NCBI GenBank assembly: GCA_027494055.1
Contig: JAOSJO010000023.1
Coordinates: 565,919-629,918 of the forward strand
Origin: Anaerolineae bacterium
GTDB lineage: Bacteria > Chloroflexota > Anaerolineae > Aggregatilineales > JAFGMM01
DNA: 64,000 nt
Reading direction: 5' to 3'
Within the stretch, counting starts at the first letter, position 1. Every line of letters begins with the position of its first letter. The position numbers were made by a program, and so were the translations under genes. A model generated the notes under the pieces. It worked only from the letters and a program-made list of their open reading frames with translations. It did not search any database and was not told the origin of the DNA. Below are positions 40,187-50,709 of the stretch, in pieces.

Positions 40187-40216
40187 TTCGTTCACGCTAT
40201 GCGGTTGTTGGGCGAT

Positions 40217-40245
40217 AGTGTAGCAGAAACCGAAAGCCGTGTCAA
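40217..40245 (-). promoter_or_regulatory. Promoter of the SAM-riboswitch operon
   Basis: Consensus-like minus-strand promoter: TTGACA (40240-40245), 17-base spacer, TACACT (40217-40222), about 30 bases upstream of the aptamer's first helix. Confidence 0.85.
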
Positions 40246-40343
40246 TAGAAAAAGCAAAGCTGATCTTCTTTATCCGCTTGAGGCCACAGGCGGCTGCTCC
40301 CGGCGCGTCAGCCAACCGCCGGGCAAGAGTCGGCTACCGGGGC

Positions 40344-40372
40344 TTGTGAGGGCGCGCGGCCTGCGCTACACT
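40344..40372 (+). promoter_or_regulatory. Promoter of the PP2C/kinase genes
   Basis: TTGTGA (40344-40349), a 17-base spacer, TACACT (40367-40372), about 35 bases before the GTG at 40408. It is divergent from the riboswitch promoter about 100 bases away. Confidence 0.65.
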
Positions 40373-40407
40373 CAGGCCACCTTGCATGTGCGCACGTGGA
40401 GTACAGC

Positions 40408-41689
40408 GTGACCGGTCCGCCCCTCGGCATCGATGTGGCGTTCCGCTCGGACACCGGGCGGACGCGCCGCCACAATGAAGATTATGTCGGCTACTACGAA
40501 CCGCAAAGCGACCATGAGATGGCGGCAAGCGGGCGGCTTTACATCGTCGCCGACGGTGTGGGCGGGGCCGCCGCCGGCGAGGTCGCCAGCCAGTACGCCG
40601 TGCGCAAAGTGCTGGCCGAGTATTACGCTGCCGACGAACCCGACCCGGAATCGCGCCTGATCCGGGCGGTGACGGCGGCCAACGCCGACATCTACAACTT
40701 CGCCGACGCGCGCCCTCGCCCGATGGCGACCACGCTGGTCGCCGCCGTGGTGCGGGAGGATGAACTCATTATCGCCAACGTCGGCGACTCGCGCGCCTAC
40801 CTGGTGCGCGGTGGCAAGATCCGCCAGGTGACCGAGGACCACTCGCTGACGGCCCAGATGGTGCGCCAGGGGAAGCTCTCGGAAGAGGAAGCGGAGCTGC
40901 ACCCCAAGCGCAACCTGCTCGTGCGCACGGTGGGCGGGGCCGACCGCGTGCAGGTTGACGTGTTCGGCGGGCCGCTGCTGCTCGGCGACGTGGTGGTGCT
41001 CTGTACCGACGGGCTGACCCGGTACGTGAGCGAGGCGGAGATCACCGAGGCGGTGAGCAGTATGCGCCCGCAGCAGGCCGTCGATGTCCTGGTGCGCACC
41101 GCCAACGAGCGCGGCGGCAAGGACAACATCACGGTGCTCGTGCTGCAGGTGGTCGAACCGGACGACGACCTCGATACCGAGCCGCGCGCGCGCGCGCTCG
41201 ACGCGCCTGACTCGCCCGACCTGCACGAGATCGAGCAGACCCTCGCCGCCCGGCGCGAGACGCCCACCCCGCGCCCGCCGGTGCCCGTGTCGCCGCTGGC
41301 GTTGGGCGCAGTCGCGGCGGTCGCGTTGGGCCTCGTGCTGCTGGCGCTCGGCGGCGGATTCGCGGGCGGCAGCGCAGCCGCCGGGACTCCCACCGCGCTG
41401 CCCCCGCGCCACGACGCAGGCGGGCAATACCGGCCCAACCGAGACGCCGAGCGCCGTCTTCGAGGCCGGTGCAGACGTCCGCTTTATGGCCGAGGCGGCC
41501 CTGTACGCAAGCCCAGGGTTGTCGGCGGGCGCGGTGCTCACCGTCGCGCAGGGACAGGACGCCGAGGTGCAGGGCGGGCCGACGTGGAGCGATTCCGGGA
41601 ATGTCTGGTGGCTGCTGCGGCTCACGCCGCCGGACGGCACGCCCGTGATGGGCTGGGCCTTGCAGGCCAATCTTGACCGGCTGCCGTAG
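40408..41689 (+). CDS. PP2C-type Ser/Thr phosphatase with membrane anchor and SH3b-like tail (one frameshift)
   Basis: Cytoplasmic PPM phosphatase domain (residues 1-245) with the metal-binding marks [40 protein letters not shown] and [12 protein letters not shown] linker and one membrane helix follow ([20 protein letters not shown]), then an extracytoplasmic SH3-like domain ([39 protein letters not shown]). The frame changes at the five-C run near 41400, just after the helix; the second frame ends at 41689. GTG 40408 is chosen over GTG 40396 because GGAG lies six bases before it. It should oppose the kinase encoded 80 bases downstream. Confidence 0.86.
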
Positions 41690-41769
41690 CTGCCTGGGGC
41701 AACGAGGGTCTCCAGCGTGGCCGAGCCGCCACGCGAGAAGGCGCCGTAACCGAACAAGGGGGCTGGGAC

Positions 41770-44004
41770 GTGACCGACCTGCTGGGGCAAACCCTGGTAG
41801 GCCGATACCGTGTTGAACGCTTCATCGGCGAAGGCGGGATGGCGCGCGTCTACAAGGTGTGGGACGACGAGCGCGCCGCCTATCTCGCGATGAAGCTGTT
41901 GCGCGGCGACTTCGCCGAAGACCGCGACTTCGTGCGCCGCTTCAAGCAGGAAGCAGACACCCTCGAACGGCTGAAACATCCCAATATTGTGCGCTTCTAC
42001 GGGCTGGAGCAGGACCGGCACTTCGTCTTCATGCTCATGGACTTCGTGGACGGCATCACGCTCCGCCGCCTGATCTTCAACCGGGGCGAGCCGCTCTCCC
42101 TGCGCGAAGTGCTCCGCTACCTCGACCCCATCGCCGCCGCGCTGCATTACGCGCACGCGCAGGGCGTGGTGCACTGCGACGTGAAACCGGGCAACGTGCT
42201 CATCAACCGGCAGGGGACCGTGCTCGTCACCGACTTCGGCGTGGCGCGCATCGCCGAGACCTCGACCGTCACCATGACGGCGGTGGGCACGCCCGCCTAC
42301 ATGTCGCCGGAGCAATGCCGGGGCCAGGACCCGACGCCGGCCTCCGATGTCTATTCGCTGGGCATCACCCTGTTCGAGATGGTCACCGGCGGCGAGCGGC
42401 CCTTCACTGGCGACGTCAGCACCCTCCCCGGCCCGCGCCCGGAACGGGTGCGCTGGGAGCAGATCTACGCGCCGCCGCCATCGCCGCGCCGGTTCAACCC
42501 GGCCCTGCCAGACACCGTGGAACAGGTCATCCTGCGCTGCCTGGCGAAGCAGCCCGAAATGCGCTGGGAAGGCCCGCTGGCCGTGCTGGACGCGACGGAG
42601 CAGGCCGTCCGGCTCGCCGAGGGGGGACGCTCGCAGGTGGGCGGGTCGCTGTTTGGCGTGGGCCGGCGCGCCAAACCCGAAAACGATACGACCGCGTCCC
42701 TGCCCGTCGGCCCGCCGCGCTGGCGCGGGCGCAGCTACCCCCTCCTGATCCTGGTCGCCCTCCTCCTGGGCCTGATCGTCGGGATCGTGGGTTTCGAAAT
42801 TCTCAATCCGAGGCCGTTCCGGAGCGCCGCGCCGCTGACCTTCCCTTCGGCCACACCGACCGCAACCGCCACCGCGTCGGCCACCCCAACCCCGACCGAC
42901 ACGCCGCCGCCTACGGAGACCGCCACGCCCACACCAAGCGCCTCGCCGACCGAGACCGCCAGCCCCACCCCGACCGACACGCCGACGGACACGCCCTCGG
43001 CGACGGCAACGGATACGCCCTCCGTCACGCCGTCGGACACGCCTTCCGCCACGCCATCGCCGGACCTCACCCTGACGGCAGCGATCTTCGGCGCGACCGC
43101 GACCCAGTTCGCCGCAGAGGCCGCCGCGACCGCCCGCGTCGAGCTGCTCGCGACGCAGGAGGCGGCGACGCTGGCTGTGCTTGATGCGCTGGCGACCGAC
43201 CTTGCCGCAACGCAGGCCGCGCTCTCTGGCGCGCTCACCGCCACCATTGAGGCCGGCCTCACCGCCACCGCCGACGCGCTCGAGACGCGCGGAGCCGCCA
43301 CCGCTACCGAACAGGCCGCGGTCCAGGCAACCCTGAACGCGCAGCAGGCCCAGCTCATCCGCACCCTGAGCGCCATCGAAACCGCGCGGGCAATCCTCGA
43401 CGCCACGGGGACCGCCGTAGCCTGGACCGACACGCCGACGCCCACCTTCACGCCCAGCGACACGCCGACGCCGACCCGTACCCCGACGCGGACGCCAACC
43501 CTGACGCCCTCGCGGACGCCGACCCTGACGCCCACAGCCACGTTCACAGCGACCCCGACGCCGACCGCGACCCTGACACCCACGGATACGCCGACGCCGA
43601 CCCGTACCCCGACGCGGACGCCATCGCGCACGCCCACCCCGACGCCGACACCCACCGCGACCGCGACCCTGACGCGCACGCCCACGCCGACGCCGACGGT
43701 CACGCCCACGCCGACGCGCACGCCGACCGCCACACCGACCGTCACGAGAACGCCAACCATCACGCCATCGGCGACGCCGTCTGTGACGCCATCGCAGACA
43801 CCAACGCCCACACCGACCACCACCGATACCCCGACGGCGACCCCGACGGTGGCGCCTAGCTCGACCCCAACCCGCACCGCGACCGCAACGGTAGCGCCTA
43901 GCTCGACCCCGACCCGCACCGCGACAGCGACGCTCACCCGCACGCCAAGCGCAACCGCGCCGCTCAAGCCCACGCTGACGCCCGCCCCCAGGCCGACGCC
44001 GTAG
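41770..44004 (+). CDS. PknB-type Ser/Thr protein kinase with Thr/Pro-rich extracytoplasmic tail
   Basis: A 744-residue kinase from GTG 41770 after AAGGGGGCTGGGAC. Kinase domain at residues 12-280: glycine loop GEGGMARV (20-27), VAIK-type lysine at 42 (AMKLL), catalytic loop HCDVKPGN (135-142), DFGVAR (155-160) and [10 protein letters not shown]. The catalytic Asp137 is preceded by Cys instead of the usual Arg, a non-RD kinase. One membrane helix is at about 323-342. The remaining 400 residues are extracytoplasmic Thr/Pro/Ala repeats around an Ala-rich, probably coiled segment (440-550). No PASTA domain is present, so the signal it senses is not peptidoglycan-like by that route. Partner phosphatase lies upstream. 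Confidence 0.88.
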   Translation: MTDLLGQTLVGRYRVERFIGEGGMARVYKVWDDERAAYLAMKLLRGDFAEDRDFVRRFKQEADTLERLKHPNIVRFYGLEQDRHFVFMLMDFVDGITLRRLIFNRGEPLSLREVLRYLDPIAAALHYAHAQGVVHCDVKPGNVLINRQGTVLVTDFGVARIAETSTVTMTAVGTPAYMSPEQCRGQDPTPASDVYSLGITLFEMVTGGERPFTGDVSTLPGPRPERVRWEQIYAPPPSPRRFNPALPDTVEQVILRCLAKQPEMRWEGPLAVLDATEQAVRLAEGGRSQVGGSLFGVGRRAKPENDTTASLPVGPPRWRGRSYPLLILVALLLGLIVGIVGFEILNPRPFRSAAPLTFPSATPTATATASATPTPTDTPPPTETATPTPSASPTETASPTPTDTPTDTPSATATDTPSVTPSDTPSATPSPDLTLTAAIFGATATQFAAEAAATARVELLATQEAATLAVLDALATDLAATQAALSGALTATIEAGLTATADALETRGAATATEQAAVQATLNAQQAQLIRTLSAIETARAILDATGTAVAWTDTPTPTFTPSDTPTPTRTPTRTPTLTPSRTPTLTPTATFTATPTPTATLTPTDTPTPTRTPTRTPSRTPTPTPTPTATATLTRTPTPTPTVTPTPTRTPTATPTVTRTPTITPSATPSVTPSQTPTPTPTTTDTPTATPTVAPSSTPTRTATATVAPSSTPTRTATATLTRTPSATAPLKPTLTPAPRPTP
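43452..43980 (+). repeat. Low-complexity Thr-Pro repeat DNA inside the kinase gene
   Basis: The tail is built of short ACG/ACC-CCG codon repeats. Two larger direct repeats can be read: a block of about 36 bases containing ACGCCGACGCCGACCCGTAC at about 43461 and again at about 43588, and a tandem 42-base unit at about 43852-43935 encoding [14 protein letters not shown] twice. Such tracts expand and contract easily. Confidence 0.7.
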
Positions 44005-44430
44005 CCCGGCGCGCTGCACCCGCTGCGGGTCGTTGACGCGAAGGCGCTGCATCAGGTCGGTACGGGCATCACGGCCCAGGGAGTAGCACGCTGCAAGCCG
44101 CGCGCGACCGCGCGGCCCAGGCTCCGCTTTGTAAATGCGCAATGAATAGAAACGGGGCAGAGCAAGCAACTTCAGCCTTTCCAAAGGTCAGAAGATGCCT
44201 GACCTGCCCCAACCATCTATCGAACGGTTCGCCCCTATTGGGCGACTTTTCTATCCGGAGACCTGGAACAACGTCACCAAGGCCGCGCTTTCTGTGGGGA
44301 CAGTCCTGACCATGACAATAGCGAGGTGGATGGCATCCCCGGCCCCCACAGGGATATGGCCCTCACCGCGTATTCACGCACACGGCGCCTCACTCAGCGA
44401 TAATCGCTGCCGCCCTGTGCGGCGCTATCG
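44005..44430. other. Intergenic region; possible transposase N-terminal remnant at 44195-44400
   Basis: No intact gene in these 426 bases. A plus-strand frame from ATG 44195 begins MPDLPQPSIERFAPIGRLF and continues YPETWNNVTKAALSVGTVLT, loosely resembling the N-terminus of IS4/IS701-like DDE transposases, then loses similarity. It is convergent with the catabolic operon and could be a decayed insertion sequence end. The left part (44005-44190) shows nothing recognisable beyond a CGCAATGAATAGAAA stretch. Confidence 0.25.
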
Positions 44431-46478
44431 TCAGGTTGCATGGCAACCGGACCACTCCATGGCCTCGCCGGGCTTGCAGAGTGTGCCCTGTTCGAGGCGC
44501 CCTTCGGTGAACGCGACGCGACAGTCTTGAGGCGCGTTGCTGTTGTTCCACAGCACGACAGCCAGGCCCTGGGGACCTTCATGCACCGCATACCGCACAG
44601 CGCCGTCTACACTGGCCTTCAGCGTGTCCATGAACCGCCCGTTCATCAAGTAGTCAGGGAAGGCCCTGCGGATTTCCACGACCTGTTTGATGTAATCCGC
44701 GAGTTCCGGGCACGCCAGCACCGACTTCTTCAGCCCCCACACTTCAATGTCCATCCCCATGCCGAGCATGAGGCTCTTATTGACCTGATCGTAGCTGTAG
44801 GCGCTGACGGCCACGTTTTCCTTTGTTTCAGGGAAAGTGTAGCGGAAGACCTGAGCGTCGTCGGCGCGGTGACGGGAGTAGGGCAGGTCGAGGTATTGGA
44901 ACAGCCAATCGCCAAATTCCTCGCCACACAACACAAACTCTGGCTTGTGCGCGCGGATTTCCTCCCGGAGCCAGGCCAGCCGCTCCGCCAGCTTCGGCAT
45001 CGGGCCTGTGCCTGGCTTGTGTCCGTGGTTGGTCGCGTAGCACAGGTTGCCCTCGGTGCCAATCGTGTCCAACTGCGCACCGTCCAGACCCATGTCGATG
45101 AGCGTTTTCAGCTCATCCCGGAAGCCCTCCCACCACGCGTCGCAGTAGGGGCACACCCTGGTCCAAACCGGCCCGGTCGCCTCAAAGTGCCCCATGTTGT
45201 GCGTCATCAGCGCTTCAATGGTGGTCTTCCACCAGACTTCCGTGCGTGGCCGGCCCAGTCGGTCTTTGATCGTCCACAGCTCGAAGCGCTTGTATTCCGG
45301 GAGTTCCATGTTGATGGCCGATTGGCGGTGTGTCAACACCATCACCTTCATGCCACGCGCGTGCAGTGCGTCGCACATGCGCCGGAACCCTCCGGGCCGC
45401 CCAGGTTCGCGGCCGGCGTCATGGTGTAATCTGAGCCTTCGCAGCCAATCTCGGTATGCCCATAGACCATCAGCGTATCGACGCCGCTTTTCTGCTGCGC
45501 TTCCTCCATCACTCTGATGTAGTCATCAAACGTGTGGTACACTTCGTTCAGGTAGGTCTTCCCCACAATGTGCTGCCAACCCACGTAGTCTTTCAACCAC
45601 GCTGCGCGCTGGGGCCACTTCATCCAGGTGTCCGCCCAGGCGCGGTAGTGCTTGGCCGCTGTGTGCCAGTCGCCCGCGTGCGGCCAGATGACGGCGGGCG
45701 GCGACTGCCACGTTTCCCCAGGGTCGATGGCGGTCAGTTTGCCGACCATGATCCGCATCCAGCGTGGGGTATCTTCGGGGAAGAGCGCCAATTCAGACAC
45801 CCACGGCGCGCCGGTGCTCCCATGCTCAGGCGGGTACTTCTCCAACCGAAAGACAGTCGTCGTCAGGCTCTTGTCGTCGCACGAGACATACAGCCCTTGC
45901 TCCTGGCTGTACAGGTCAATCCACTGCATCTGTTCGCCGGGATAGTAGTACTGCGCGGTCTCGCCCTCAACGACGAACAGATACTCATGGCCCGGCAGCC
46001 CCCTGTGCAGAATATCCCTGGCGAGCGTGCGGCTCTTTGCCAGATGTACCATCTGCGCCTGGCCCGCCTCCTCGAAGCCCTGGAAGCCTCCGAGGATCGG
46101 GTACCACGCCTCCCGAATGCGTTGGTCGTGGCCGTTGACAATCTTCAGGTCAAAGCGCGCCTCGTCGTCCACGAGGGACGCGGTGAAATCCACGTCGATG
46201 GCGTAGTGCTGTTCTTTGCCCGCCAGCCCCCGGTAGTGGAACGTAACGCCTGTCGCAGTACGGCTGACCTCAGCAGGCGTCTGGTCTTTGCCCCAGATGT
46301 AATACACCGGGTGCCCCCCAGTGAGGACCATAATTCTCCAGTTCTCCTCGAGGCCCGGATAGGTTAAGAACTCAGTCCCGGTGACTTTGCTCCGCAACGC
46401 GATGATGCGTCCCTTGTCGTCGAAGCTGATACGGAGCTTATCATTTTCGAGCACAGCAGCCGGATTGACCTCGCGCAT
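44431..46478 (-). CDS. DUF6259-type glycoside-hydrolase-like protein (one frameshift)
   Basis: About 680 residues from ATG 46478, which follows GGGAGG. The N-terminal half is beta-sandwich-like (LRISFDDKGRIIALRSKVTG, WYPILGGFQGFEEAGQ). The C-terminal half is a TIM-barrel-like domain: DTLMVYGHTEIGCEGSDY, MGLDGAQLDTIGTE (a candidate Asp) and FVLCGEEFGDW (a candidate Glu). These resemble the DUF6259 family, which I place near GH36/GH-D-type enzymes; no activity is established. The frame breaks near 45390 in a GGG run after NLGGPEG; one extra G gives FRRMCDALHARG. It has no signal peptide, so it acts in the cytoplasm, last gene of the island. Confidence 0.78.
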
Positions 46479-46509
46479 GAGATTGCCTCCCGTTTGATAG
46501 TGACCGATG

Positions 46510-47317
46510 TCAGGCCCAAAGTTGATAATCGGCTTCTGGGCTGTGCAGCGACAACAGGGCAGTTGTGCCGCCGTCGATGACCAGCACGGCGCCGACCACG
46601 AAGTCGGCGTCATCCGAAGCCAGATAGACACAGGCTCTGGCGACATCAAGCGGGTCGCCCACCCGCCGCCAGGGAATCTGCTTGCCGCCAGCCTCAAGAT
46701 CAAGGTCAGGATACTTGACGAGATCGTTGGGTACGTTGATCCAGCCGGGGGCGATGGCGTTTACGCGAATCCTCCCGGGGCGCCAGTTCAATTGCCAGCT
46801 CGCGGGTCCAGGCGATGATCGCGCCCTTGGTGCCGGCGTAAACCGAGTATCCGGGTAGGCTGAGGAGGCCGTGCACCGATGTCATGTTGATGATGGCGCC
46901 CCCCTGCGCTTCCAACATGTATCGCGCCGCCCGCTGCGCACAGAAAAACTGCCCCCTGATGTTGATGTGGTAGAGCCGGTCAAACAGCGCCGGTGTGACG
47001 TCGAGAAACGTCGCCGTTTCCGTCAGGCCGGCGTTATTGACCAGGACATTCAGGCCACCCAGAAACCCGGCTGCACGGTCTACCAGGTCGAAGCAGGCGT
47101 CCACATCGCCCAGATCAGCCTGCAGAACGGCCACCTTCCGGCCCAGGGCCCGGATTTCTTCTTCGGCGCTCTCCGCCCCGCCTTTGCTGCTTGCGTAGTG
47201 CAGGACCACGTCCGCGCCCTGCCGGGCAAGCTCCAGCGCGACCTCCCGCCCGATCCCGGTCCCTGACCCGGTGACTAAAGCGCGCTTGCCGTGCAGTTTT
47301 TGCATGTGCACTTCCAT
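46510..47317 (-). CDS. Short-chain dehydrogenase/reductase (one frameshift)
   Basis: NAD(P)-dependent SDR of about 268 residues. Cofactor motif TGSGTGIGRE, NNAG at LNVLVNNAGLTE, catalytic Ser in INMTSVHG and YSVYAGTKG for Tyr/Lys. The frame changes near 46778 in a C run (ELAPR to ELAPGRIRVNAIAPGW with one base removed), and the C-terminus ends at 46510. The substrate is unknown; in this setting a sugar or sugar-acid alcohol group is likely. ATG 47317 is used; a start at ATG 47305 (MQKLHG) is also possible. Confidence 0.87.
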
Positions 47318-47381
47318 CTGCTCTTCCCCTAGTGAGGATCTCTGACTCATACGGAGCTAAACGGTTCCTGTTGGCCCAGAT

Positions 47382-48044
47382 TCACAAAATGCCATATTCC
47401 TTAAAGACTTCCTGAATACTGGTTCCTTTCTTCAGTATGTCCCGCACCACATTCTCGTCAGAGACTTTCTGTAGCGCCTGACGGATCACCTCGTCTTCAA
47501 TGTCCTTCGGGATCGCCAGACACCCGTCGTAGTCAGCCACCGTGAGATCGCCGTCGTTGACCCGCACCCCGCCGGCTTCGATGGGAGCCCGGATGGCGAT
47601 GATCTCTGTCCGGCCAAGCGAGTCGGCTGGGATCAGGCCGCGCGTGAAAACGGGGAACTGCATGTCGATGATCTTCACTGCATCACGGCTGAGTCCATCC
47701 ATGATGGCGCCACGCGCGCCCTTCGCGCGCGCGTGGGTGCTCAGCAGTTCGCCCCAGATTGCCGACCGCTTCGACCCCTGTGTCGTACAGACGACGACTT
47801 CGCCTGGCTTGAGATCATCCAGCAAGGCCAGCTCCAGTTTGTAAGGTTCCGCAGGCGTGTGGAACACATCCGCGGCCAGCATCGTGGCAGCGCGACCGAC
47901 CACTTTCGCAGTTGGATACAGGGGCCGAATGTCGCAGCTCAGGACTTGATGCATATGCCCCATGCGGTCCATTATGTCGGCCAGTACGGCGGTGTAGAGC
48001 GTTGACTCGATCAGGTCATAGTACTCGCGACTGGATTTGTCCAC
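47382..48044 (-). CDS. RraA-like family protein (HMG/oxaloacetate aldolase-type)
   Basis: About 220 residues of the RraA/HMG-aldolase fold. Family segments: ADIMDRMGHMHQVL, GRAATMLAADV, LKPGEVVVCTTQGSKRSAIWGELLSTHARAKGARGAIMDGLSRD split across 100-150, and VNDGDLTVADYDGCLAIPKD. The G-E-L-L-S-T-H-A segment and the GARGAIMDG-x-x-RD block are those that bind Mg and pyruvate-type substrates in 4-hydroxy-4-methyl-2-oxoglutarate aldolases. Likely role: cleave a keto-acid to pyruvate plus an aldehyde. GTG 48044 follows AGGGAG; ATG 48074, which overlaps the previous stop as ATGA, is an alternative start. Confidence 0.85.
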   Translation of the reverse strand: MDKSSREYYDLIESTLYTAVLADIMDRMGHMHQVLSCDIRPLYPTAKVVGRAATMLAADVFHTPAEPYKLELALLDDLKPGEVVVCTTQGSKRSAIWGELLSTHARAKGARGAIMDGLSRDAVKIIDMQFPVFTRGLIPADSLGRTEIIAIRAPIEAGGVRVNDGDLTVADYDGCLAIPKDIEDEVIRQALQKVSDENVVRDILKKGTSIQEVFKEYGIL

Positions 48045-48070
48045 GGCTGGCTCCCTACATGATGTGAGGC

Positions 48071-49559
48071 TCATTGATCGTCATCAAAGTCATCCAGGGG
48101 GAAGATGGGACGGCGCAGCTTGCGATACGGAAAATGGTGCAGGTTGGCAGCGCAGATTCCCGGTGTGTCGACCTCCAGAATTTCGGCGGCGATTGGTGCA
48201 TACGCTTTTCTGAAAGCGACGGGAGACTTTACCACGATGATCTTCATAGCCTCTGGCGCGATGCCCTGGCTGCGCAATTGCGCCAGGTCTCCCGGCGGCG
48301 TCTTGCGCTCGGTGAGCAGTAGATGGATACCGCCGCAGCGCAGCAGGGCGCAACGGCCCATCTCCACCTGGCGACCGTAGATATTGGCGAAATGATCGTT
48401 GCCTTCAACCGTAAAGCGACCGTCGGTCAGGCGTTCCACCTGCCCCGCACCTGGACCCGTTCGCCGTGCCAGTGGTCGTGCTTGCCGCCGACGGCCATCT
48501 CAATCGTCGCACCGACGCCGGCCTGGAGGGCGTGATGAACCGCGCCGGGGTCGGCAAGAACCACGACCGCGTCTTGCGCGTTGGCTTCCATCAACGCCTG
48601 GAGCAGCACCGTGCCATCCCCTGGACTGCCGCCGCCCACGTTGTCGCCGACATCCGCCAACACCACAGGGTGATGCGGGGCGGCAACCGCCCGCCTGACG
48701 GCCTCGTCCGCCGCGATGCCCGTGTACGTCGCCGCCTCGCGGTGCTCCCAGGCGATGGCGGCCAAGGTCTGGGCGATTTGCTGAGCAAGCGCCGCATCGC
48801 CCATCGTCGTCGCCAGGACACTAACGCCGGCAAAGGCCGTGTCGGTATAGGCAAACCCACCCATCACGCTGATGTTCGCCACGCGCGGGTCTTGCCTGAA
48901 CGCCTGTGCCTGTTCGTGCACGGCGCACAGGGGCAGGCGATCGGTTGCGGTGGTGAGCGCACTCAAAAGCAGGGGGAGACTGATGTGGGCTTTGGTGCAC
49001 TGGATACCTTCGTCGATCAGGCGTGTCATGAGGTGCGCCGCTTCCTGGCCGCGTTCAAAGGCGTCGGTGTGAGGATGCTTGTTGAACGCGACCAGGGCAT
49101 CGGCGGCGTCGACCATCGTCGCGGTCAGGTTGCCATGCATGTCGAGCACGCTCACGACCGGGCATTCTGGCCCTACGAGCGCCCTTACCCGCGCAAGGAG
49201 ATCGCCCTCGCAGTCATCTTCCCCATCGGCCACCATTGCGCCGTGCAGGATGAGCAACACGCCATCGACCGGCATCGCTTCAGCAAGGCGGTCCATCAGG
49301 CGGGTGCGCAGCATGTGGTAAGCGTCCCGCGTGATCAGGCCGCCGGGCATGGCCGTCGCATAAAGCGTCGGCAAGACCTGATACCCGGCCTGTTCCAGCC
49401 CCTGGAGTGCGCCCTCGGCGAGCCGGAGGCGCTGCGCCAGTGCGCCACCATGCTGTCGCCTTCGTGGAGGCACTGCCGGGCAAATGCTTCCAGGCCCGTG
49501 CGATCGAGCGCGAACGTGTTGGTTTCGTGGACAATCCCGCCCACGGCGATGCGTCGCAT
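48071..49559 (-). CDS. MlrC-like M81 family metallopeptidase (two frameshifts)
   Basis: About 490 residues joined from three frames. N-terminus RRIAVGGIVHETNTFALDRT has the family HETNTF metal motif. The middle has LILHGAMVADGEDDCEGDLL, VSVLDMHGNLTATMVDAADA and VAFNKHPHTDAFERG, and the C-terminal MlrC domain has VLADVGDNVGGGSPGDGT. Breaks lie near 49450 and 48437 (GG run). MlrC of Sphingomonas opens linearised microcystin tetrapeptide; relatives occur in many catabolic clusters with unknown amide substrates. Zinc ligands appear intact. Confidence 0.86.
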
Positions 49560-49574
49560 GTGACCCCTGCCCCG

Positions 49575-50697
49575 TTACGGCTGCCGCGAGTATTTTTCAA
49601 GCGCCTGCTCATCCAGCTCGATCCCCAGGCCCGGACCCGTCGGGATCGGGAGCATCCCATCACCATCAAGCTGAAACGGCGTGGCGATGATCGCCTCGAT
49701 GAAGGGCGAAGGGGGTGAGATATTCCACCCATCGGGCCACGGGCAACGCGGCCACCAGATGCAGATCGGCTGCCAGGCCAACCGCATTGTTCCATCCGTG
49801 CGGCACGAGCAGGACGCCATGGTCGTAAGCCATCCAGCCGATGCGTCGCGCCTCCGACAGCCCGCCCACCTTGCTGCAATCAGGCTGTACGATATCGACC
49901 GCGCCTCGCTCAATCCAGGGGATGAAGCTCTGCCGGCGCGTAAGCACTTCACCGGCGGAAATCAACAAGGGCGCGTGCTCGCGCAGCCTCACATAGTCAT
50001 CGATATTGTCCGGAGAAAGCGCTTCCTCAAACCAGACAACATCGTAATCGGCGAGCATCCGCGCGGTTTCCAGCGCCCACTTGTAGCCGTGCGGCCAGAA
50101 TTGCTCACTCCCACCGGCATCGACCATCAGTTCAACGTCGGGACCGACCGCCTCGCGCGCCGTGCGCACCAGCAATTCATCGTTCTTTCGACTGGCACGG
50201 CCAAAAGGCCCCCAGCCCAGCTTGATGGCGCGAAAGCCGCGCGCGACGACGGCCTGAAGTTTTTCACGCAGTCTGGCTGGCTCCTCAAAGAGGATCGAAC
50301 CATACGGCTTAATCCGGTCGCGGTAGTATCCACCCAGGAGGCGCGCCACCGGCTGGCCCGTGGCTTTGCCGAAGAGGTCCCAGAGCGCGATGTCGATGCC
50401 GCTCACGGTGTGCGTTACCGAGCCGCCCCGTCCCTGCCAGAAGGTCTTCTGATGCAGTGTCTCCGAGACCCGTTCCGGCTCAATGGCCGATTCGCCGATC
50501 AACCACGGGCGCAGCAAGCGTAGCGCCCCCTCGACGAAGCCCAGGCCGGTGTAGGCGCTTCCGTAACCCCGCACCCCTTCGTCCGTTACCACCTCGATCA
50601 GCGTCTGCAGGTTCTCCTCAGGCGCCAGCGCGGTCTCCCACCCCGCGTCCTCGATCCGTCCCATCAAGGGAATCGCGCGCACATCGGTGATTTGCAT
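49575..50697 (-). CDS. Enolase-superfamily (mandelate racemase/muconate lactonizing) enzyme (one frameshift)
   Basis: About 373 residues, a probable sugar-acid dehydratase or related enzyme. The capping domain is followed by the barrel: FRAIKLGWGPFG (Lys of the KxK region), LMVDAGG (first Mg-binding Asp), VWFEEALSPDN (Glu), LISAGEV (Glu), VDIVQPDCSKVGG (Asp) and LVPHGWNNAVG (His). The Lys and His/Asp set fits the mandelate-racemase subgroup. The frame changes in a five-C run near 49717, restoring SPFIEAIIATPFQL and ending at 49575. It is 15 bases upstream of the MlrC gene. Confidence 0.88.
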
Positions 50698-50709
50698 TGC
50701 CCATCTCCT

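Noticed and set aside
42840..44000. Repeat tract considered as a CRISPR or minisatellite array
   Set aside because: It is in-frame Thr-Pro coding repeat inside the kinase gene with no unique spacers. No CRISPR array was seen in the window.
40372..44184. A 1270-residue minus-strand open frame opposite the phosphatase and kinase genes
   Set aside because: It is Arg/Gly-rich shadow coding opposite the Thr-Pro repeats, with no domain, while the plus strand encodes clear PP2C and kinase motifs.
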